A stretch of DNA of 64,000 nucleotides from Paragonimus westermani. Taxonomy: Eukaryota > Platyhelminthes > Trematoda > Plagiorchiida > Troglotrematidae. The notes under the pieces are model-generated. The model had not been told where the DNA came from, did not search any database, and worked only from the letters and a program-made list of their open reading frames with translations. Below are positions 49,806 through 62,753 of the stretch, piece by piece (the first letter of the stretch is position 1; every line of letters starts with the position of its first letter). A program made the position numbers and the translations under genes. The stretch covers positions 124,001-188,000 of the forward strand of contig QNGE01000768.1 in assembly GCA_008508345.1 (NCBI GenBank), given 5' to 3'.

Positions 49806-52800
49806 CGAAAAAGTCACTTATTATGATTTGCATTTTTGTTCACTCATGAGTCCTCTTCAGCAGTAAGCTATGTCCTGCTGACGATTCCGTGTTCACCCTC
49901 TTGGTGGAAGTTGTGCATACGTGGAAATCTTTGCTGCAAGGAAATAGAAGCTTGCCTTCATCAAGAGTAATATTCTTAATTGTCGTTGATAACCACCGCA
50001 CAATCAGATAATCTCGTTGCATTTTAAACAACGCCTTTCACAAAAATATATGTTACGCATACCAAAATATCGGTATAATGATACAAGTTGAATGAAAATA
50101 GAGTGGATTCCACGAGCCCGAATGTGGTGTTGTCATTTCTGGGGAGCCGTGACGTAATCGTGCAAGCTCAAACGAACTAACTTCTGGTTTTTATAATATC
50201 TGCATCAAATCTAGTAGGATTGAACTCGAACAGTGTCGGCGTCGTGTTTAACATGTCAGTGATAAACATGTTTGGAATGACAACTTTGAAGACAGGATGT
50301 AATACAGTGTTTCATCCACCTCGAGTGATCTTCCTCAAGAGTGTTGTAATCGGATTTCGATGCAATGCAGATTTAGGATATCATTTTCCGGTGATGCTAT
50401 TTAACTGGCGGACAAACATGAGTATGGTTTGTCTTGAGTGTAACCTGAGCAAACGAATAAACTTAACTTGAACTCAGTCCAGAAGAAATACTGCGGTTTT
50501 GTTAAGACTTACACGTTCAGGTTACAAACACTCAAAAGAGAAGTGAAGTGGTCTTTCGAAGGAATTGATAAAACAATGTACAACAAACTTCTGCTTACTG
50601 AAGTAAAATAAAATGGCTACGTTGAATAAAAACAGACCAATATTCCTCGGAGATCCGGTCATCCGATCAATCCTTAATAATAGCTTAAACCACTTAATAG
50701 GTATGTTTGCAATATTCCAATAACGTATGGTGTAGATCTAATCCCGCAGCAGTCAAAAACTCACGAAAATAATAAGTTACTGAGAGATCAGTATTAATTG
50801 GTCGCAAGCCATATAAAACTAAGGGCTAATGGAAATTACTTTGGATAGTCAGCTCTTAATTGTTCAACCAAATCACGATTGCACCAAGATTGGACTAGAG
50901 GTGCTTCCGCACTGAAAAACAATCAGCTAACTGAATTTCACGCACGAGCTACAGCGATCGATACTGTGGTCAACTGGTGTCAGCTAGTCAGAAAACGACT
51001 ATCAGCGGCCGCATCGAACATGTCTTTAAGACATGATGAGTAAAACAGTGTGGCGGAACAAGTGTTGAATTCAACCATCTGAGTGACATTGGTTAATTTC
51101 ATGGACCGTGAAACGGTGGAACCAGTCGAAGCATAACGCCCGACACCCTAGAGAAGTTGTTAGTGCGAACGTTTCTGTTCTGTACAATGAGGACAGCGAT
51201 TTTCAGGAAGCTGAGGGTGCCTTGTCAAGCGCCGACCATAATATTTCTGACTAAATACACAGTAACCAAGAACGCACCACGGTATCAGGGAGCAAAGTAG
51301 AGTCAGTAGGTCGATTTCAAGGTAGTTCATCAAACGCGATTGCATACGTTGCTCCTGAGGTTATGGAGGTCACGAACGGCGCGGTGGATGTTGAGACAGA
51401 AATCTGGTGTCTGCTTTTGGCGAACAATTTCTTGTAGTTTTAAAAGAATACTAGTCAGTTATGTCGGGATTTGAGTAAAAGGCAAGAGCCAATAGACGTA
51501 TACGAACTTGACATTTCCTGGATATTGCGTAAGCAGTGATCAATGATTCCGAAGAATAATGCGTTTTCCAAAAGAATGACGCTTTCGAACGCTCCTGGTG
51601 TATAATGGAAGAAAATTCATCGTTGAAAACCCATAAGTTAATAAGTAACATCGCTGATTGAACCATCTAAAACCCGCAATTTAAAAAATGTAATAATGAT
51701 AATCACTCATGATCGAATGGTCCATGACGTTCATGACGCTCTGACGACGATGAGTTTATTAAAGGCGAGATACTCAATGCTTTCCTAATGTATTTGGAAT
51801 TTTTAACAGTGGTGGGGATGTTGAGGGTACTTAACTGCATGAGCAGAATGGAGTTCGAGGTGGTTGGCTCAGCAAGGGTAAGGTTTAAAACATATCCCCA
51901 CCAGTTTTTCGGAGGCAGACGTGAACGAAAAATGGGTAAATGTGTTGTGTTTGGAGCATCCCACGCGTATTGTCGAAATGCCAATTAACGCAAGCGTCTC
52001 TTCATCAAAACGGTTAATCTGAATTCAGTCACTGAATGGTGTCTGAAACGCTTCTGCATCGAGTAGACGTCTACATTAAGCTTCTCGTTCGAGGCAACCG
52101 ACAGCAAAATCAACTGACACAGCAAACTACCTCAAAGCAGTGACCATAGATTTCTCTGAAACCTGACTGTGAGTGGGGGATGTGACAGAGGTGCTGATCG
52201 CGCTGATCGGTAATTGGTGGAACGTAAGATTTCACACTGATCTTTTTTGTTACGGAAGAAGATAATGAAATATCTTTAGTTCATATGCCACTAACTTGGT
52301 AGATTTTTAACTTCGTCTTATGAACATTTTATTCAAGTGCTGGGAACATTTCAGCTGTCCGGACAGTCAGATGTGCCCCAAAATATTCGCCCTCGCAGCA
52401 CGCTTCCTGTAAACAAGGGCTAGTTGAAAGTTTGACACTTTCAATCCCAACCGTTCAACTGATATCTAGCACGTCGACAGGCGTCAACCCTGCTGAACAA
52501 CTCTTCCTAAATAACCTGCCATCACCCATTCTTTGCGAGTCAGCCTCAAACCAACCGTAACCAAACTCGTAGATTAGCTAACAGTAGTCACGCATCCACA
52601 AGTCACCACACTAGACAATCAGGTATTTACACCCGGATCATTTTTAATTATCCATGTGACCAGAGATGCATCTGTGGCTCGGATCGGGTAAAAGAGGTGT
52701 ATATTTGAACCCACCGAAGATGAAAAGGGGGAAAATCGGCAAGGACTGACGGAGTGGAACTGTGCACGTCTCATCACATGGACCACACAAAATTGGACGA

Positions 52801-52880
52801 TCCACAGTTTCGTCCCACACACGAGTAAGCATCCGTCTTTTCTGAATCGAGCCGTTTGTCTTAGTCCCTATATACTACCC
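49806..52880. other. No supported gene
   Basis: Short frames only. A kinase-like string (AYVAPEVME) appears on the plus strand at about 51340-51366 without any other kinase motif. The region 52620-52880 may include further 5' remnants of the LINE that starts after it, but I cannot read a domain. Confidence 0.45.
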
Positions 52881-55130
52881 ATGCGCAAGTGTCATAATCT
52901 AGGACGACAAGCGAGCCACCAATTTTCACGTAGTAATCGTAGTGTTCCAATATTATGCAGTTTTGATCATCCGGATAGTAGTTTCAAAACTTTGAAGAAT
53001 CACCTAGGTCGGGACTCTCCTACAGCGTCGTTTCATAAGGTCACTGTTGGGCTGGCGTTATGTGGAAATGTTCTAGGTCCGGCGAGATAGTGTCAAGGTT
53101 CCAGGTCGTGTAGTTTGGAAATAGTCTTCAATAGCGGGCCTGGCTTGGTGGAGCACCCTGGCACGAAACTACATATAGGTTGCAGTGATCATTCCTTGAA
53201 GTAGTTCAGGATTTTCCATGTTTATTCTGGGATGAAAGCGGATTCTCCAGTTTCATGTAACTACATCAGAAAGAACTGTGTAAGTAAGAAAGACCACTTT
53301 CTGAACCTTTTGGAAACTTTCCATCTCCATTTTCCTCAGAAGTGTTCTGACAATAGGCCAAGATCAATAGTGATACGGTGACCAACTTGTTCACTCAATT
53401 ATGGCGCAGTAAGAGCAACACGTCATTCCATGTTGTCCGTATTCACACAAGAAAATTATTCGCGACGAACTCTAAGTCTGGATGCATTTCAAGTTAACCC
53501 GAAGCTCGAAAGGTTAGAGATAATATGCGCTTGTAAGCAACAAGTATGATGCAGTTGACTGTATCGATAAACCCTAGCTGCAAATTTTCGCATTATCCCG
53601 GTTACAGCGAAGTGAGTGTCCAAAGACCGTTACGTAGAAACAGATATTTCACGGTTACTCGCAGATTTGCGTGGGGCCAACAACAACCGCGAGGCAGCGG
53701 AAGTCATTACTGACAGGCTTGCATTGGCGTTCTTTGAAAATACCGCTGCAGCTTTACTGCAGGTCCACTGCGGATCCCTTACGGTCAGTAGACTCTGCGT
53801 CCTCAACGACGTACACTTTAGTCTTTCTGCCGTCCTCAACAGACTTGGGAAGTTGAGCTACAACGGAATCCAGGGTTTGAAGCCACACCATCATGCTTGC
53901 CTAATAGACTGTTCAGTCACGAGTAATTTCAAAGTTCTTTCGAGGAAGGTGAACCGTCTGCTGACAGGAAGCAATGTGAAGTGAAACCGCTCCACATGGA
54001 TGGCAGGCGTAACATGTCTTTCAACAACAGACTTATTCCTCTTCTCCGTTTCTCCCCAGATATGATGAAAAGCTTTGCTGACGATGCCATACGACGACAC
54101 CTACACACAAACGGAATAATCACCTCTTAACAACACGCCACCAGTCTAGGCCAACCGTGCGTTACCAACCTGATATCTACTCACAAGAAATGGGATAAAC
54201 CAGTTGATCCCGGTGACTGAATGAAGATTATCATGTTGGATGTCAGGAAGGCCTTCAAGAAAGTAGAACACAACATATTGCTTTCCAAACAGTAGCGGTA
54301 CGAAGTCAGAGAGAAAGTGCCAGGCTGGTTGGGAGATTATCTGATTAGATATGCCTCATGTCCGTGTTGATGACATATGCTCAACATTCCGGAACTTCCC
54401 ACGTGGGGTACCGCGAGGGTTCATTTTAGGACCACTGCTGTACACTCCGTTAGTCAGTAAGATTCCATTGCTTTCATTTCGAACGTTTTGTTAGATGCGG
54501 ACGATACTACGCTTCGGCGAGTCATTCGAGACCCGCACAGATGAACATAAAGCACAATCAAATCTCGACAATCCTTACGTCTGATGTACGTTAAATAAAC
54601 TACCATTGAAGGAAACAAACTGAAACATCCATAACCGTGAAGCGTTGCATTGCTTCAGTAATTTTGGTCTTCGGATAACAGACTAGAAACTGTTGGCTCG
54701 CAAGGCTGCTGGCGCAGTTAAGTTCATCAAGCGTCCGTCAACTCGAAAAAATGTGTTGCCGTTCATTTTACCCCGGTTCAAATTCAACTAGAACTAACTA
54801 TTCAAGCTTGTTCATTTTATCTCCGTGGGTATGTCTGGTTGCTTGGAGCACTTCAGCGCAGGGCTACAAAGTGAATGAGAAAAATTAGGTGACATAGTAT
54901 CCAAAGCAGATATGAAGGTTTGACATTGTTCACCTTAGAATTTCGACGGACGGGATGAAATATCAAACTTGCCTAGAAAAGTGTGACTGACTCCAAAACA
55001 CTCTGCTCATCTGTCCAAGTCAGAACAAAACACGCAGTTGCACGACTACTAGTTTCACTTGGCAGTTTCAGAACTGCCGTCTGCTTTGTGGGCGTTATTC
55101 ATTTGCACCTTAGACACCAACCTGCTGAAA
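52881..55130 (+). pseudogene. Degenerate CR1/jockey-type LINE (endonuclease end and reverse transcriptase)
   Basis: Pieces of one LINE ORF2-like protein appear in order with stops and frame changes. At about 53075-53200 there is the end of an APE-type endonuclease (LGPAR, GLVEHPG, GCSDHSL; compare the family SDH motif). From 53616 comes a 122-codon frame containing EVITDRLALAFF. At 54085-54250 are RRHLHTNGI and QPCVTNLIS, then MLDVRKAFKKVEHNILL, the first catalytic-Asp motif. RGVPRGFILGPLLYT lies near 54408, and DADDTTLRRVIRD near 54496 in place of YADD. At 54855-54965 LQRRATK and EGLTLFTLEFRRTG give the C-terminal segment. The protein is broken many times and cannot be active. A 3' untranslated-like tail continues to about 55480. 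Confidence 0.8.
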
Positions 55131-55209
55131 CAGCATGTTAAGGTCGTGTGAGCACAGAGCTTCAAGGCGATCGTAATCACATACGACAGATATCTCGAAA
55201 AAACCTCCG

Positions 55210-55485
55210 AGATTTTCAGTCCTTTTGCACTGTCAACATACTCCCAGTAGGGATGGCAAACAAGATAGTAGTAATTATGTCAATCACTACGCCTGACTCG
55301 TTGTTATTTGCATCTTCGTTGGCTGTGTCCATGGATGCCTGTCTGTCTGAAGGCTCGTAAGTGACTGCGTTAAGCATGTTCGTGTTTGTCCGACGTGAAA
55401 CACTTCACCCATGCAACCAACCCCTTTCTCTTTGCATCTATTTATTCATAAACACTGTGCCTATCTTCCTTTCTGAAGCAATCGA
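55210..55485 (+). repeat. LINE 3' tail-like repeat, copy 1
   Basis: Follows the LINE coding remnant. It aligns, with moderate divergence, to 62210-62480 in the same orientation (for example TTTTCAGTCC, TTTGCACTG, GTGTCCATGGATG / GTGTCCAATGACTG, GACTGTCTGT, GTTTGTCCGACG / GATTGTCCGACG, TTTGCATCT and AACACTGTG / AACACCGTG). It is best explained as the 3' untranslated tail of the LINE family. Confidence 0.6.
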
Positions 55486-55489
55486 AGCG

Positions 55490-58400
55490 GATTTTGTCAG
55501 CTGAAGACAACCACGCACAGACTGCTGTAATGTTCTTTGAGGAGAGTGATAGCAATGCTGGTGGGAATTGCAGAATGTTTGTCCTCTACTTAGCGATTAC
55601 CTATGAACTAGGGGAATAAAGGGGTGCATTGGGTTGGAGGTTGGTTCACATAGTCATGTGGGTCAAGTGGGACACCTCATTGTTTCTGGCATCCTCTACG
55701 ATAAAAAGGTTGATAAAAGGTTTGCGTCGAAATTGGAGTGCAGTACGAGTATTCATTGAAGAGCAAACAATCCGACATTGTGATCAAACTGCATTCACAG
55801 ATGTCGTGTGTATTAGAACTGGATTGAAATTATTGTGGCAAAGTCAAGCCAATCCTTCTATCGCACAGTATCGGTCATCCGGCTGGCCCCCTTTTCTGCG
55901 TTTGTTCTAAATGCGTCAGGTGTCACTCGCATGTTTATGTTTCGTTCATAGACTCGTTTGAACGGTTCAAGTTATGATTACCTGCGCTAACTGTTTGACT
56001 CAAAAACATCTACTTCGTGCGTGAAGTTCACGTGACAGCTGCATACATGTGAATTAGTTAGCCATCATGCCAAGAAGTTCAGAAATGTCACTAATTCTAC
56101 AACTCTGTTCTACTAAGGGCGAACGGGAAAACACATGTCAGAATGCTTTTGCGGTAAACTTTCGACTGATACGCTCTGGAAATTTCAGGTTGCTAGGCGA
56201 GCAATTCACCCGACTGTATTTTTAAGAAGTACTTGCAAACGAACAAATACCAGCAAACCTTTGGAAGAAACAGTGGACGCCATAGAAACGTATTTCTTAC
56301 ATTCAACCATGTTGATCACGCCATGTCTATGCAGAGCACAGAGAATATATGCATCTGAACAACCGTTCAATGGCGACAAGTCAAAATTGGCTTGTTTTGT
56401 TGAACTTTCCATCCAACCGTATTTCATTTGTTACAAAAATAGTCATACATACTGTCGACTTCATCGTGTTCCAAATCGCCGGCTTTCCACAAACATTTCT
56501 CTCTATGTAATATTTTGCAACAGTATCTCCATTTAATTCGTTTTCATGTTGAGAGAGAATTTCTAGATATGTCATATACTAGGTTAAATCAGTTGTTTAC
56601 TTGCCTTTTTGAGCATAAACATGATTTCCAGTGAAAACCACTCAAAACTGCGAAGTTATTAAAATCCTATTCAACACTTCTAGGAAATCACGGGCTTGAC
56701 GAAGATGATCCGACTCTGGTTGCCACAACAAGTGGATTTTCGTAAGAAAGATTAATGATATGCAGAATTAATTGAGGCACTACTCATAATCGTCAGACGA
56801 ACACTGATTATATGTTTACGCAAGGTAGTCCTCTAAAATTTGTTCAGTCACCTATACCAACAAAATTAGCGAACGAAAATTTGCCCCACCTGTGTGTGAA
56901 AACACTCATGCCTAATGTTGGGGTGAGCACAAATGTACAAACTTGGGCACGTTTTAACGCGCACATCATGCGTCTTTGCCAATATTTTAGTTCAGACGCT
57001 TGTTGCTGCTGCCTGTTGTGAACAGTAACTAAGCTACATTCCTTGAAAAAACTTGAGGTGTTAGGACTAGTCCAACGTTTTTACAGCCTTCTTGAATTGA
57101 CAGTGCAACAATTGCGTTTTTGCGTAACAGCAGTGTTCTTTTTTGGATGGCACGAGGTGTGAGCATTCTGAGTCAAAGTAAATTCAGCGCAATCAAGATA
57201 AGTAGGGTCCATATCTGCGCAGAAAGCGGACATGTCACTAAACAGACATTTTGCTGGGTGCTATCAATCGTAAAGTTAAACCTTGCGGATTGTATACGAC
57301 GGGCATATAGTGGCAAACAAGAGTTGGAGATGGTTACATTTATATCAACTATTGTTAGCAACACCACAGAAGTCGCATGGGTTGTTCCGACCACTTTTGC
57401 ACACCCATCGTCGACTGGTCAGTTGTGTTAATCATAGCTCCACTGAGATTGAAAAAAGGTAAAAATTGAAATTGTCGAATTAATCAGGCAGTTGAACGCG
57501 AATGTAACATTATCTCTGACCGAAACCATGGTATAGGTATTGCAATTGACCATCACAATACTTCAGTTTCATGCACACTAAATATACCAGACTGAGATTT
57601 CAAAATGCTGTTCACAAATAGATAGACAACTTGGTTAAGATTGATCAAACCGTTCTGACACTAGTTACTTTCCGCTTACCATTTATTAACCGATAACATT
57701 ACCGGAAGCGCACTGAATGGGAGGTATGTTGCGGGAAATTTGTTCTTACAAACGTCAGTTACACTTGTTTGCAGCCGTCCTAACTTTATTCACCAGAAAA
57801 TTTGCTTATCTCCTCTAAAGAAAGGAAGCGACAGTTTGGCTGCCTTACATGCATTCGTTACTGGACTTCAAGATGACACACGACAACACTCTGTTCATTG
57901 TGAAGCAACACGGGGTGGGAAGTACATTTATTCTATTGGTTTGTCCCGAAGACAAAAACTTTGTTTGATCAAGACCCGGTTTCAATGATCGTGGAGTAAT
58001 TGCGCTCTTGAAAGGTTTCAGACACGCATAGAGACATAGCAAAAAGCGTCACCCTCAAAAGTTTATCTTGACCCACTCACAGAAACTCGCAATCTGGTGA
58101 ACAGTGAAAGACAGCCGGTTTAGGCGGCTCCATAAAGCATGTTTTCCCCCATTTCAGTTTGAACAGTATCTCCTGGGAAATGCTGTCAATCACAATTTGA
58201 AATTTGAAGCATCTTGGAGTTGCCACTGAGAAAATACACTGGGTTCACATTGTCAATTGACCAGTTCAGCGTGTTCTCTCAGACACTATGTAAATGTTCT
58301 TCACCATCCAGTTCCTCTGCGGTTTTAGTGGCCACTACTGAGCATAGTTTCATCTGAACAGTGTTCCGCAATATCATTGATATGCTGTGACTTCATGCCC

Positions 58401-60076
58401 GTTCTATTCTTTATTTGCCTCGATGAAATTTTTACGCTTGACAATGATGGTATGCCAATTGTCAGTGTTTCGTAGCAAATGTCTTCTTACTGGTGCTGTG
58501 AACCAACTGATTCAGGAGAACTATGCGGCAAAAACTGTCACACCTATTGGATAATTCATACCAAACCGAGTTCAGGCATTGGAAGCATATTCCCCATTTC
58601 GCTAGCTACTAGCTACGTTGAAGTTTTAAAACAACGCAACTTAGCTTTCAAATGGTTGACCAAAACATGTATATTCGAACGCATCAGCAGTAGAATTTCC
58701 AGAGGGACACATGTTGGTGTGGGCATGTGAGGAGCGCGGTTTGCCAACTAATTGCAAGTAATACCGTTCTGAGTATAGTATTCTGATCTTGAATTTGCCA
58801 CCACGATTTTGGTAACATTGCTGTCTAAGCCATTCAAGCTTATGGATGCACGCGTTAATTACTCGACAGCACTTCAAAGTGCAATTGGGTAGCATTTTGT
58901 CATGTTACTTGTGTATTAAGTCTTAAAAAATAGAATGAACACCTCAAAATTATCCACAGCGTGGAATTTCGTTCAGTTAACAATTGGCTACATTCAAGAA
59001 GACGGTTACCTTCTCCTCTCCAGACGATTGAGTAATCAGAGCATTGGTCCTATGTAAACATGCCTGAGGCTTGTAGTAATGAACTGTTGACGATGAAGTA
59101 ACTTTTTCGGAAAGGTGCAGTCGAAAAATAAAGCGTATTGGACAATCTGAAAAAGTATTCTGCGCCTCCAATGTTCACAGCATTGTACCAACAGCGTATT
59201 CATTTAATAGGACTATGATATACTATGCACTGAAATACACATGTAGGCTGGAATCTAACCCATCGAGTTTTCCAGCCCGAATCAAAACAGTAACGATTTC
59301 CGTGTACATGTGTATTTGTCTCGTAATTAAAATGAGCTACCACAAAATGCGGGAAAGCCGTAGGATATTACACATAGATCAATATTCATTTCGCCGCCGG
59401 ATTCACATGGATAAAAAGTGGAAAACTTCGTTTACTAATCTCGTTTTATCATCACTCAACTGGAAGGTTACTTTTCTGCTGCCGAGTCATTTTCATTTGA
59501 CTGGGTGCAAATTACTTCCGTACGGTGTGCGTCACATGATTTAGATAACTGTTAGAGAGAGTGCAGAACGTCTATTCGGAATCATGCCGTAGATACCAAC
59601 TGCTACAGATATGCGTAAGAAGGCGTTGGCAATTCTGTCAGCAATAACTCATTAGTGATTGTGTAGATTGACTTCTGCCAAAGAATTTGACAGTGCAAGC
59701 AGAACGAATGGTGTCGTAATACGGATATTCGGCTAGCTGCGAGGCGGATACATGACAAACAAAGAAATTAATGATTTGCCATCCAGTTATGAAGATTGAC
59801 TAGTGAAAAATAACGCAAAGCGGAGACATTTTGGAACAGATCACTACCTTTTAAAAGTTGCCTGAAGAACGTTGGCAATAAGAAACAGTCTTGGAAACGC
59901 GTTATTCTGGTTTGTTTGGTTCGAACTAGAACACTTATTGAAGTTGAGATCGACAGAATAGCTAACAGGACTTGTTTTCTGTGTTTGGTGATCAGGTTAA
60001 TTACATCATAAGTATGAAAACAGTGACCAGGGTGCGTCAGAAGAATGGTCAGTATGGGTTATCAACGGCGTGTTTG
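55490..60076. other. No supported gene
   Basis: About 4.6 kb with many small frames on both strands (the largest, 133 codons, at 56135-56536 plus) and no recognisable domain, RNA gene or repeat. Confidence 0.45.
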
Positions 60077-62090
60077 TTATCGGCTACGCAGTCGCCGTTC
60101 CAAATCGTGGGCTTGAGTGATTGTGGGCAAGGGGAGGTTAAGTGTCCGCACAAACGTTATCTGAGCACAGGTGTTGCGGTTACGCAATCGCATACTAATG
60201 GCCTGGACAACGGTCAACATTCGGAATATCACCGTTTTCGATCGATTCCTTGGCACACGATTGGTAGATTGAAGAGCATCTTTCTCATCGACGGATTGAC
60301 TAGGGTCGGTCAAATGTGCAACAGTCGCACTTAAAACGGTTTGAGCCACACCACTGTCCAACCACCCAGGAAGATCTTCACGTACTGTATTGGACAATCG
60401 CCTTCTAGTACGACCAATACAGAATGCTGGACACGAACAAACAAACGAGTACAATTAACAACTGGTTGTAAAACATGGAAGTTCGTCTGAGTTGTGACAT
60501 GATAACGGGTGTTGAACGGAAACCCACGCACAATTGATCGACAAGGTAGTTTGCTTCCACTGACTTTCTGAGCTTTCTTAGATAACTTCGGCCATGGGAT
60601 CTTCATTGGAAGGAAGACTAGTGAACGCGAGTTCCTTATTCACGGAGGGTGGCCTAAGTTTCATCTATACCGCTTGCATCGCCCTCTGGACGAAACGCAT
60701 TGCGTAGTCATTCTGCATGAACACTTCTTGTAGAAATTCTAGCTCAGCGTGTAGAGTGCCACGAGTGCAGATGTTCAACACCTTACCCATCAGACATCGC
60801 ATGGGGTCTCGCTTTTGATGTAGCGGGAATCAGCTGTCAGAGTCCAAGTCTATTTTCCGTACACACTTTGTCGGAGTGAACCATCTCCTCATCTTACTAT
60901 GCCAACGCTCAAAACATCCATTCCACCAATGGTATCTGAATCCTTGGTGAATTTAATACTGCTATGAGCGGATTTAAAAGCTGCCACAACTCTGTTCATG
61001 TTGATATTCTCGTTGATGTAAAAAATATCATCAACATAACGTTTGTGAAATAGAAATTGTTCACTGATCGCACCCAATTGGTTAGTCTCCAGTTTACTCA
61101 CGAAAACGTCAGCTAATAGAGGACCTAGAGGTGACCCTATTGTGAGTTCATCTTTCTGCCAGTAGATCACACTGTTGAATAAACCGAACGTTACTTGTAC
61201 AAAGCACCGGCGTTTCCCTCGTTCAACTTTCGGGATGCTCACATGTTTGTTGCTACACTCTATGCAATTGCTTAAATAATCAGTTGCCTCTTGTAGAGGT
61301 ACGTTCGTAAAATGTGGGGCGACATCAAATGAGAACATTGTTTGTTTAGGTTCAGGTATTGAATTACGTCAGTGAAATGAAACGTGTCCTGGAAACCCGA
61401 TGGACTCGAGCAGACCAGCAAGCCATTTGGCCAGTGTGTGACGTGGTGAGTTGTACATATCTAAAATGGGTTTCAAAGGCAAACCTGTTTTGTGCACTTC
61501 TTGGTGGACCGTATAACCTAGGAATCATTGTTCCGGTAGGACAGATGCGCTCGAAATCGGCCGAATGATTTACCCCCTTCTGTTTTATTCCACGCTACGT
61601 TTTAGATATTGCCTTTTCTATAGCTGGTATTCTGTCTTTCTCCGTACTCACTCTCATGAATTTTGAACCAGAAGCCGGTATATCATTCATCTTGGCAACG
61701 TAACCAATCCTGTTCATTAGAACGACTCCTGTTTATTTATCCGACCTGCACAGCTTTATGTAGACCGTTCTTCGTAAACACTTCAATGCATCTAAATGCT
61801 GCTTTGTCAAGAGCTGTTTTACTTGCGGCAGGTAGTTAAGATACTGATAGCGCGATCGCACTAACGCTGATTTCAGTCTTTCTTCGTTTAACAATGACGA
61901 CAGAATTAGGGCAACCAGAAAATCATAAAAATTTTCAAATTGAACTTCTAAATCAAGGTAGCTGTTCTTACCATGTAGACAACAAAAATTAGGTCCTAGT
62001 GACAGTGTCTCAAGCAAAATTCTGTTAAAATTGGACGAGAAGTTATGAGCATGCCGGCTCGCTGTTAGGATGATGACTAAGTACAACGGC
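60077..62090 (-). pseudogene. Penelope-like retroelement, near full-length but broken
   Basis: Read from 62090 down to 60077 the minus strand gives all parts of a Penelope-like protein in order. The N-terminal region (61733-62086) has LSLGPNFCCL and YLDLEVQFENFYD. A linker with frame changes (61340-61732) has VLMNRIGYVAKMNDI and PLKPILDMYNSPRHTLAKWL. The reverse transcriptase core (60889-61338) has MFSFDVAPHFTNVPL, GSPLGPLLADVFVSKLE and KRYVDDIF. Near 60880 GDGSLRQSVYGK follows. A C-terminal segment (60331-60606) leads, through a one-base frameshift, into a GIY-YIG nuclease domain (60077-60454): LYSFVCSCPAFCIGRTRRRL and DLPGWL, ending LRNRNTCAQITFVRTLNLP. YVDD in the RT core is intact. Several stops and frameshifts make it non-autonomous. 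Confidence 0.85.
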
Positions 62091-62206
62091 TGTTGAACTG
62101 ATACGATTACGTTTCAACATTCCCCCAGTAATGTGTCAGATACTGACTGTTGTAGTTGCGTTGAGTCAGAAAAGCAATTCTTGTTCTGGTCTAGGTAAGC
62201 TCCACA
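62047..62206 (+). repeat. Direct repeat at the 5' side of the Penelope element, copy 1
   Basis: About 160 bp that matches 62586-62753 in the same orientation: GCTCGCTGTTAG.ATGA.GACT, CAACGGCTGTTG, CCAGTAATGT and AATTCTTGTTCTGGTCT. It overlaps the start of the Penelope coding remnant. Penelope-like elements often carry terminal repeats or sit in tandem partial copies, which could explain it. Confidence 0.75.
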
Positions 62207-62209
62207 TAT

Positions 62210-62480
62210 TTTCAGTCCCTTTGCACTGCCAAAATACGTCCGAAACTAGTGGCAAACGTTATGACAAGAAGTATTCAAATCCCCATGACCGGCCTGTTAT
62301 GTGCATCTTCTTCCACGGTGTCCAATGACTGACTGTCTGTTTGAAGGCCATGTAGGCAAGCGTCCTTGTTGATTGTGGTTGTGATTGTCCGACGCAACCA
62401 ACTTGACCCTTGGAACATGCTACTTTCTGTTTGCATTTGTTTACTCATGAACACCGTGTTCGACGCCATCGCAGCGGCCC
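62210..62480 (+). repeat. LINE 3' tail-like repeat, copy 2
   Basis: Homologous to 55210-55485 in the same orientation, without a coding part attached. It lies exactly between the two ~160 bp direct repeats, so it may be a 5'-truncated LINE insertion, or all three pieces may belong to one composite element. Confidence 0.55.
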
Positions 62481-62585
62481 GCATCAAATCAAGTGCGTCC
62501 GTGGCAAAATTCGTCGATCTATAACAAAGAGAAGCGAATCGGTAAAATGATGAAGAATATTCTGTCTAATTCAAGAAGGGAAAGT

Positions 62586-62753
62586 ATTGAACACACCCGC
62601 TCGCTGTTAGCATGACGACTGAGTCCAACGGCTGTTGGCTTGATGTGATCACGTCAAAAGATTGTCCAGTAATGTATCGAATACCAGCTGTTGCCGGTGC
62701 ATTGAGTCAGAAAATGAATTCTTGTTCTGGTCTCGGTGAGCTACACTTATTAC
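62586..62753 (+). repeat. Direct repeat at the 5' side of the Penelope element, copy 2
   Basis: Second copy of the 62047-62206 segment, offset by about 540 bp. It ends near CTCGGTGAGCTACAC, where copy 1 has CTAGGTAAGCTCCAC. Confidence 0.75.

Noticed and set aside
49373..49849. 158-codon plus-strand open frame
   Set aside because: It runs straight through the tRNA-headed SINE, so its length is not evidence of a protein.
51340..51425. Kinase-like string AYVAPEVME followed by DVETEIWCLL on the plus strand
   Set aside because: It resembles the APE motif and the following helix of a protein kinase, but no glycine loop, VAVK, HRD or DFG motif is found nearby and upstream frames are closed.
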